A stretch of 49,076 bases of DNA, from the NCBI GenBank assembly GCA_029941885.1, contig JAPYTP010000019.1, positions 1-49,076 on the forward strand, read 5' to 3'. The stretch comes from Myxococcota bacterium (GTDB taxonomy: Bacteria; Myxococcota_A; UBA9160; UBA4427). This document shows, one piece after another, positions 43,757 through 49,076 of the stretch. The translations under genes were made by a program, and so were the position numbers. Position 1 is the first letter of the stretch. Each line of letters begins with the position of its first letter. A model generated the notes under the pieces. It was not told where the DNA came from. It did no database searches and saw nothing but the letters and a program-made list of their open reading frames with translations.

Positions 43757-45193
43757 TCAAGCCATGGGCGTCCGGATCACCAGCATTCGAAGCTCGGTCA
43801 TGTCCTCCATCGCGAACTTCACACCCTCCCGTCCGAGGCCACTCTCCTTGACACCGCCGTAGGGCATATGATCGACCCGCCAGGACGGAACGTCCCCAAT
43901 CACCACGCCTCCGACTTCGAGCCGGTCCCAGGCCGCCTGTGCCTTGTATAGATCTCGCGTGAAGATTCCCGCCTGCAGTCCGAAAACCGAATCATTGACC
44001 TGGTCGAGCGCGGCATCGAAGTCGTCGAACTTCGACAGGACCGCGACAGGACCGAAAGCTTCCTCGCAGACCACCTCCTGATCGGATGGCACCCCCTCGA
44101 GAAGCGTCGCCTCGAGCATCGATCCCTCTCGCCCTCCACCACAGAGCAGCGTCGCGCCGCTCGTGACCGCAGACTCGATCCAAGCGTGGAGACGCGTCGC
44201 CTCCTTCTCGGAGATCATCGGACCGATGAACGTCGACTCGTCTTTCGGATCTCCCGAACGGAGCGCGCGTGTCTTTTCGACGAGTCCGTCCCGGAAGCGA
44301 TCGTAGAGATCTGCATGGACCAGGATGCGCTGAACGCCGATGCAGCTCTGACCGCTCTGATAGAACGCGCCAAACACGATCCGCTCGATCGCGTCGTCGA
44401 GGTCGGCGTCCTCATCGACGATCACGGCGGCGTTTCCACCGAGTTCGAGCACGACGGGCTTCTTCCCCGCCTTGGCTTTCAGATCCCAGCCGACACCCGG
44501 CGAGCCGGTGAACGAGAGCAGCTTCAGGCGCTCGTCTTCGGTGAAGCGGGCGGCGCCCCCGCGCGAGCAGGGCAGAACCGAAAATGCACCCTTCGGCAGA
44601 TCCGTCTCGGCCAACACCTCACCGATCACGAGCGCGCCGATCGGCGTCAGGCTCGCGGGCTTCAGAACGAAAGGACAGCCCACAGCCAATGCCGGTGCGA
44701 CCTTGTGCGCGGCCAGGTTGAGAGGAAAGTTAAAAGGAGAGATGAACGAACAGGGCCCGATTGGAACGCGTTTCCACATTCCCGAATACCCACGCGCTCG
44801 CGGGCTGATGTCGAGGGGCATGACTTCGCCCGCGATCCGCACGGACTCTTCCGACGCGATCCGAAAGGTGTCGATCAGCCTCCCGACCTCGCCTCGCGCG
44901 TCTTTGATCGGCTTGCCCGCCTCGATACACAGTGCGTCGGCAAGCTCCTCGAAGCGTTCCCGAAAACGTGCGACGCAATGGTCGAGCACGGCCTGCCGTT
45001 CATAGGCGGCCATCGCCGCCATCGGCTCCGTCGCTTCGACCGCTGCCTGGATCCCTCGATCGATCGCGGCGTCGTCTGCCAAAGCCACGCGCGTCGCCAC
45101 CTCGCCGCTGTACTTGTCGAGGACCTCGAGATCGTGATTCGGAGCCACGGGCTCGTTGGCGAGGTAGTAGGGGTAGGTCGCCGCAAGGGACAT
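43757..45193 (-). CDS. aldehyde dehydrogenase family protein
   Basis: A 478-residue NAD(P)-dependent aldehyde dehydrogenase. The active-site Cys is in YQSGQSCIGVQRI and the general-base Glu in PVVLELGGNAAVIVD. NAD-binding FTGSPGVGWDL, PFNFPLNL near residue 160 and the ending PYGGVKESGLGREG are all present. The family oxidises an aldehyde or semialdehyde to the acid. ATG 45193 has AGGAGG 4 nt upstream. It converges on the subtilase and could remove aldehydes from alcohol or lipid degradation; the substrate cannot be read from the sequence. Confidence 0.93.
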   Translation of the reverse strand: MSLAATYPYYLANEPVAPNHDLEVLDKYSGEVATRVALADDAAIDRGIQAAVEATEPMAAMAAYERQAVLDHCVARFRERFEELADALCIEAGKPIKDARGEVGRLIDTFRIASEESVRIAGEVMPLDISPRARGYSGMWKRVPIGPCSFISPFNFPLNLAAHKVAPALAVGCPFVLKPASLTPIGALVIGEVLAETDLPKGAFSVLPCSRGGAARFTEDERLKLLSFTGSPGVGWDLKAKAGKKPVVLELGGNAAVIVDEDADLDDAIERIVFGAFYQSGQSCIGVQRILVHADLYDRFRDGLVEKTRALRSGDPKDESTFIGPMISEKEATRLHAWIESAVTSGATLLCGGGREGSMLEATLLEGVPSDQEVVCEEAFGPVAVLSKFDDFDAALDQVNDSVFGLQAGIFTRDLYKAQAAWDRLEVGGVVIGDVPSWRVDHMPYGGVKESGLGREGVKFAMEDMTELRMLVIRTPMA

Positions 45194-45393
45194 GGATCCT
45201 CCTGATCCCGGGTCGGGGCATGTCCGGGCATTGCCAAATATTCTGGGGTGAAAAAGAACCGCTGGATTCCTGGGGGTTCGCGTCGAACCTAGCCCAACAC
45301 GGCCGAGGCAGGCAGAGAGATCGACCCCGACCCAACGCAAAGGAACCCTGCACGGGCTGTAGATTTCAGCCGTGCTTGCCGATCAGGGAAGCA

Positions 45394-45951
45394 ATGGACG
45401 AATCGAACCGGCTGCCGGCCTGGCTAAGGCGCGCGTTGATTGGCGCGGCGCTCTTCCTCGCCGGCGGGCTGATCGCGTTCGGCTACTCCTATCGTCCGCT
45501 CCACGGCTCGATGACCTGGAAGATCGAAGAACTCGAACAGCGAATCGACGAGAGAAATCGCACGAACATGATGCTCGGAGATGAGTTGGCGCGCCTCCGC
45601 AGCCAGGATGCCAGCCGCATCGATCCCATCACCTTTGCGCAGGTCGAGCGGGAACTCGACAAGACGAACAACGCGCTCGTCCAGGCGGAAAAAGACCTGA
45701 AGCGAGCGGAACGCAAACGCATCGACGCCAACGCGAGCGCCAGCCGCTGGCGGAAACGCTACGAGGGCCTGCGCGACCAGCCGAGCGCCCCCGCCGCACA
45801 AGCGTCGCCACGCAATACGCCGACCGCGGAACCAATCGGATCCGCATCGATTAAAAAGGCCGACTCGCCCGACGCGGCATCGCCGGCACCCGCCGAAAGC
45901 GGCATCCTCCCCCCCGAAGCAACAAGCAAGACATCCGCTCCTGGGCCTTGA
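45394..45951 (+). CDS. membrane-anchored coiled-coil protein, unknown
   Basis: A 185-residue protein. One hydrophobic helix (ALIGAALFLAGGLIAFGY, residues ~14-31) follows a short basic start, then a long heptad-like helix rich in E, R, L and K (KIEELEQRIDERNRTN, VERELDKTNNALVQAEKD). A Pro/Ala/Ser-rich disordered tail closes it (APAAQASPRNTPTAEP). The helix suggests a dimeric or trimeric coiled coil outside the membrane. No family is recognised. GGGAA lies 3-5 nt before ATG 45394. A small protein gene follows 57 nt later. Confidence 0.72.
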   Translation: MDESNRLPAWLRRALIGAALFLAGGLIAFGYSYRPLHGSMTWKIEELEQRIDERNRTNMMLGDELARLRSQDASRIDPITFAQVERELDKTNNALVQAEKDLKRAERKRIDANASASRWRKRYEGLRDQPSAPAAQASPRNTPTAEPIGSASIKKADSPDAASPAPAESGILPPEATSKTSAPGP

Positions 45952-46008
45952 GTCGAGGGCGGATTTTCGAGCGCCGCCCGCTGAGACGCTCGGGGAGGCA
46001 CGCACCCG

Positions 46009-46272
46009 ATGTCCGTCCATGGCGAGTACAGCCGCGCTCTCGAATCGCTGATCGCGTGCGTTCGTGCCCTGGATCTCCCCGGTCGCGAGAGCCGTCTCGA
46101 ACGGCTCGCGAACGCGCGGGTCGAGCGCCACCCCGATCTGTCGACCGCTGCCCGCAACAGCCTCGAAGCCCTCCGGGACCTGTCCGAGATCGAGACAGCG
46201 TCCCCGCGGATAGAGGAAGCCAGCACGCATCTCCAGTCCCATTGCCGAATGATTCTGGGAATCGCGGAATAG
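46009..46272 (+). CDS. small hypothetical protein
   Basis: An 87-residue mostly helical protein with two Cys (IACVRALDL and SHCRMILG) and no signal peptide or known motif. The GGGGAGG sequence 11 nt upstream and the close placement after the coiled-coil gene support it as real. Codon use resembles its neighbours. Function is unknown. Confidence 0.5.
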   Translation: MSVHGEYSRALESLIACVRALDLPGRESRLERLANARVERHPDLSTAARNSLEALRDLSEIETASPRIEEASTHLQSHCRMILGIAE

Positions 46273-46424
46273 CGACCCGTATTCCTCACCTGCGGGGCCA
46301 TCGAAGTCCGCCATTCATGGTAGGATCGAAGGCGCGTTTCCGATACACGATTTAGATCTTTTAGTTCTTTTGCCCCGACCCGGCTGATCTTGAGAAGTCA
46401 CTTCTCGCAGCGCCTCTGTTCACA

Positions 46425-47681
46425 ATGCCGCCTCCCCCGACCCCGACCCCATCCCGAATTCCGTTGCGTCCGCCGCTCGCCGGCTGGCGACGCCGCGCCC
46501 TGGGGCTCGCCCTCGCGGGCGCCCTGGTCATGGCGATGCCACTCGCCGCCGGCGCAGCCCTGATCTCGACGGGGGACGGGACCGGAAACACGACCGCGCC
46601 CGCCGCGGACCCGGGGTTTGCGAACGTCGGCGCGTGCAACCAGCTAAGCGCCGTGTACGTACGCAATAGCTGGGTACTCACCGCGAGCCACGTGGGGGAG
46701 CACGCGGTCGACTTTGGCGGTGTGCTCTATCAACCGATCCCGGGATCCAGCGTACGAATCCAGAACCCGGATTCGAGTTATGCCGACTTACGGGCCTTCA
46801 AGCTCAGCGAGCGACCGCCCCTGCCCGATCTCTTGATCGCGAACAACGCACCGAGCCTGAACACGCTCATCACGGTCATCGGAAACGGCCGGGATCGCGG
46901 AGCGGCGACGACCTGGATGGGAGTGGATGGCTGGCTCTGGGCACCCGGTCACAGAATTCGCTGGGGGACAAACCGCATTGCACTACTCGATCAGTTGAAC
47001 TTGGGCACGCAGTCATTCTGGATCTATTTCGATGACCTGCCGGGACAGTCGGGGGGCCAACACGAGGCCGACATCGTGACCGGGGACTCCGGTGGCGCGG
47101 CGTTCACAGGGAGTGGTGCGAGCGCCGAACTCGTCGGGATCCTCTTCGCGCGGGGCCCTTTTGTAGGCCAGCCAGCCAATAGCTCGCTCTTCGGAAACGC
47201 GGGACTCGTCGTCGACCTCTTCGCCTATCGAAGCGAGATTCTCGCTGTAATCGATCAGCCGGATTGTGACGACGGACTCGATGACGACGGGGACGGACTC
47301 GCCGACTATCCCGCCGATCCCGGCTGTACGAGCCCAACCGACACGAGCGAGCGCGAGGCCAGTCTGGCCTGCGACAACGAACTCGATGATGATAATGACG
47401 GTCTGATCGATCTGAGCGATCCCGGCTGCACGGCGCCCGGCGACACGAGCGAGCGCGGGGCGATCTTCCAGTGCGACAACGGACTCGACGACGACAACGA
47501 TCTCTTCTTCGACTTCCCGGACGACAGCGGATGCCTCCATCCGACCAATCTCATCGAAGCCCCCGAGCCGAACCTCATCCCGATGCTCGCGGCTGGCCTG
47601 CTTGGCCTGGTCGCCCTCTCCAACCGGCGCACAACCGGGCTTCGGAGTCGGACGGCTTGCGCTCTACGCTCCATCGAGTAA
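46425..47681 (+). CDS. secreted trypsin-like serine protease with acidic repeats and PEP-CTERM tail
   Basis: A 418-residue protein. It has a signal peptide to about residue 44 and a chymotrypsin-fold domain with H89 (VLTASHV), a candidate acid D121 (YADLRAFKL) and S222 (TGDSGGAAF). It then has three acidic Cys-flanked repeats of CDDGLDDDGDGLADYPADPGC type at about residues 281-310, 316-344 and 350-371, likely calcium-binding. The end has PEP at residues 380-382, a hydrophobic helix (MLAAGLLGLVALS) and RR, the PEP-CTERM plan, which exosortase systems process; a further 16 residues follow the Arg pair, which is longer than usual. Its 3' end overlaps the NYN gene by 18 nt. Confidence 0.85.
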   Translation: MPPPPTPTPSRIPLRPPLAGWRRRALGLALAGALVMAMPLAAGAALISTGDGTGNTTAPAADPGFANVGACNQLSAVYVRNSWVLTASHVGEHAVDFGGVLYQPIPGSSVRIQNPDSSYADLRAFKLSERPPLPDLLIANNAPSLNTLITVIGNGRDRGAATTWMGVDGWLWAPGHRIRWGTNRIALLDQLNLGTQSFWIYFDDLPGQSGGQHEADIVTGDSGGAAFTGSGASAELVGILFARGPFVGQPANSSLFGNAGLVVDLFAYRSEILAVIDQPDCDDGLDDDGDGLADYPADPGCTSPTDTSEREASLACDNELDDDNDGLIDLSDPGCTAPGDTSERGAIFQCDNGLDDDNDLFFDFPDDSGCLHPTNLIEAPEPNLIPMLAAGLLGLVALSNRRTTGLRSRTACALRSIE

Positions 47682-48518
47682 ATCGACTCGATAGTTTCCT
47701 CGACGCTCGTCGTATTCAAGCCGCACGCAGCCTTCTTTTTCGGCGTCCTGGAGCAGCTCGGCGAAGTTGCGGTAGCCCGCGCTCGTTTCATTGAAATCGG
47801 GATGAAGCCGACGGAGTGCCTGCTTGATCATCGAGCCCCAGACCGCGTCGTAGTCCTTCGAAAGATTCTCGACAATCTCTAGCATGAGATCGATCGCGTC
47901 GGGTTCGTCCTCTGAACCCGCGGGCGCGTCGGGCCTCGCGGACCCCGAAGTCTTCGATGCCGCCTTTGTCTTCGACGCCTTCTTCTTGGCTGCTGCGGGC
48001 TTGCTCTTGTTCTTGTTCTTCTCCGCGCGCTTGTCCGCCTTCGCATCAGCCGCCTTCGCAAGGTCGTCGTAATAGAGAAACTCGTCGCAGCTGCCCATCA
48101 ACAGACCGGAAGTCGAGTTCTTGACACCACATCCGATCACCCGCTTGTGGTTCTCCTTGAGCTTCGATACCAGCGGCGAAAAATCGCTGTCGCCCGTCAG
48201 GAGCGCAAACATCTCGATGTGATCCTTCGAATAACAAAGGTCGAGTGCATCGACGACCATCCGGATATCAGCGCTGTTCTTGCCACTCATCTTCGAGCGC
48301 GGAATGTCGATCAACTCGATTCCGCGCGCATGAAAGTCGCGCACGTCGTTTCGGTACTGACTCCAATCACAGTAGGCCCGCTTGTAGACGATCCGGCCCT
48401 TTTCGAGCAACCGATTCAGAATCAGGTCGATATTCAACTGGCGCCACTTCGAGTCCCTCGCGCCAAGTGCAAGGTTCTCGTAGTCGACGAAAACGGCAAT
48501 CAAAGGTTCTTCGGACAT
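47664..48518 (-). CDS. NYN-domain ribonuclease-like protein with C-terminal LOTUS/OST-HTH domain
   Basis: A 284-residue protein. The NYN (PIN-like) nuclease fold occupies residues ~5-150, with acidic metal-site residues in AVFVDYENLALG (D12), NSADIRMVVDALDL and LLTGDSDFSPLV. A Lys/Ala-rich linker (about residues 160-205) leads to an OST-HTH/LOTUS domain (DAVWGSMIKQALRRLHPDFNE, YRNFAELLQDAEKEG), which binds RNA in other proteins. It is probably an RNA-processing or RNA-decay factor. GGAGAG lies 8 nt upstream of ATG 48518. It ends within the 3' end of the PEP-CTERM protease gene. Confidence 0.88.
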   Translation of the reverse strand: MSEEPLIAVFVDYENLALGARDSKWRQLNIDLILNRLLEKGRIVYKRAYCDWSQYRNDVRDFHARGIELIDIPRSKMSGKNSADIRMVVDALDLCYSKDHIEMFALLTGDSDFSPLVSKLKENHKRVIGCGVKNSTSGLLMGSCDEFLYYDDLAKAADAKADKRAEKNKNKSKPAAAKKKASKTKAASKTSGSARPDAPAGSEDEPDAIDLMLEIVENLSKDYDAVWGSMIKQALRRLHPDFNETSAGYRNFAELLQDAEKEGCVRLEYDERRGNYRVDLLDGA

Positions 48519-48608
48519 CGTTTGTACTCTCCAAGCCGAGTCGACTCGTGTCTCCGGGATCGCCCCCGCAGCTTCCGGTCACCTCCGCTCCGCGAAACGG
48601 TGTGGAAC

Positions 48609-48926
48609 TCATGCCTCATCGGGCTCGCCCAGACGAATCCGCCAGGTCGTGATCTCGCCCTCGACATCGATCTCACCTGCAAAGCTGCCGGGAGCTTCGG
48701 ACATCGGCTTCAAGAAAGCTCGCCAGGGCCGACTTCGGGCAGAGAGCGTCCACCCCGATTCGTCTCCCGGGCGTCCCTCCATCACGACCATGCCCTCCTC
48801 GTCGAAATAGGAGATCAGGATCGATTCGCTCTCGATCCAGACCTCGGCGTCCTCACAATCGAAGGGTTCCCGATCCAGCCCCCCCTCGACCTCGACCCGA
48901 CACTCCGGGTAGTGGGTCCTGCTCAT
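48609..48926 (-). CDS. small hypothetical protein
   Basis: A 105-residue strand-rich acidic protein (ILISYFDEEGMVVMEG, GSFAGEIDVEGEITTWRIRL) without a signal peptide. I do not recognise a family. Its ATG at 48926 overlaps the TGA of the upstream SDR gene (ATGA), so it is translated together with it. It may be a partner or chaperone-like protein of that operon; this is a guess. Confidence 0.65.
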   Translation of the reverse strand: MSRTHYPECRVEVEGGLDREPFDCEDAEVWIESESILISYFDEEGMVVMEGRPGDESGWTLSARSRPWRAFLKPMSEAPGSFAGEIDVEGEITTWRIRLGEPDEA

Positions 48927-49076
48927 TTCGTCCCAGTCGTCCCACCATCGACCGGGATCACGGTCGCGTTCACGTAGGCGCCGGCTCGGGAAGCCAGAAA
49001 GATCGCGATCCCCGCCATGTCCTCGGGCGAACCGATCCGGCCGAGCGGCACCATCTTGGCGACCGCATCACCGAAC
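48923..49076 (-). CDS. short-chain dehydrogenase/reductase (C-terminal end only)
   Basis: The last ~50 codons of an SDR are inside the window; the gene enters from beyond 49076. The sequence carries VPLGRIGSPEDMAGIAIFLAS and the closing VIPVDGGTTGTK, the universal SDR ending in which the G-x-P-E-D-x-A segment contacts cofactor and the D-G-G is conserved. The stop overlaps the start of the small gene downstream. Nothing about the substrate can be told. Confidence 0.9.
   Translation of the reverse strand, partial: FGDAVAKMVPLGRIGSPEDMAGIAIFLASRAGAYVNATVIPVDGGTTGTK

Noticed and set aside
1-49076. tRNA genes, including selC, and rRNA genes
   Set aside because: I looked for T-loop and anticodon-like sequences and found none that folds convincingly, so no RNA gene is reported; the tRNA-Sec must lie elsewhere if the selenoprotein reading is right.

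Overview
The window is one continuous stretch of high-GC bacterial chromosome, densely coding on both strands, with no rRNA, tRNA, CRISPR array, insertion sequence or phage gene that I could find. The gene mix points to an uncultured deltaproteobacterium-like lineage (Myxococcota, Desulfobacterota or Binatota-like), but this is an inference and no marker gene is present. The mix includes DUF3604, AtuA/DUF1446, a wax-ester synthase-like acyltransferase, sulfotransferase and sulfatase genes, many acyl-CoA enzymes, secreted proteases with C-terminal sorting-type tails, and UGA-encoded selenoproteins.

The most important observation is that two ordinary-looking redox genes are each interrupted by a single in-frame TGA exactly where the family has its redox cysteine. 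The first, at 10964-11464, is a carboxymuconolactone decarboxylase/AhpD-like protein whose CxxC becomes CxxU. The second, at 17901-18512 on the minus strand, is an exported peroxiredoxin of the AhpC/BCP type whose peroxidatic Cys becomes U. In both, a hairpin follows the TGA with its apical loop 20-21 nt downstream and a G in the first two loop positions, as expected of a bacterial SECIS. Conventional gene calling would truncate or split both genes.

Layout. 1-11464: end of an AtuA-family gene, a TetR regulator, UTP-glucose-1-phosphate uridylyltransferase, a sulfotransferase, a SnoaL-like protein, two tandem exported DUF3604 proteins, an MFS transporter and the CMD selenoprotein. 11503-18512: APH-like kinase, DUF3127 protein, CaiB/BaiF CoA-transferase, then a minus-strand run of peroxiredoxin selenoprotein, amidohydrolase, YrdC-like protein and WS/DGAT acyltransferase. 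18665-28209: acyl-CoA dehydrogenase, MenB-like protein, nitroreductase, sulfatase, thiolase, 2OG-Fe(II) oxygenase, SDR, VOC protein and enoyl-CoA hydratase. 28240-34246: cupin dioxygenase, M20 peptidase, DUF5718, ZIP transporter, two methyltransferases (one an apparent lipoprotein) and another enoyl-CoA hydratase. 34377-37592: a small secreted protein and the tungstate ABC transporter tupABC. 37805-41878 is partly degenerate: a ParB-like gene with its core deleted, a transporter gene with a frameshift and two TAG codons, and a shortened HDOD gene, with an intact S-formylglutathione hydrolase between them. 42013-49076: subtilase, aldehyde dehydrogenase, membrane/coiled-coil protein, PEP-CTERM-tailed trypsin-like protease, NYN-LOTUS protein, a small protein and the end of an SDR.

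Functionally the region looks like a heterotroph's catabolic neighbourhood. CoA activation and transfer, acyl-CoA dehydrogenase, three crotonase-fold enzymes and a thiolase could together oxidise acyl chains or ring-derived acids. Sulfotransferase/sulfatase, oxygenases and SDRs suggest modified lipid or aromatic substrates. Selenoproteins and tungstate uptake together would fit a lineage that also makes W/Mo- and Se-dependent enzymes such as formate dehydrogenase, but no such enzyme lies in this window.
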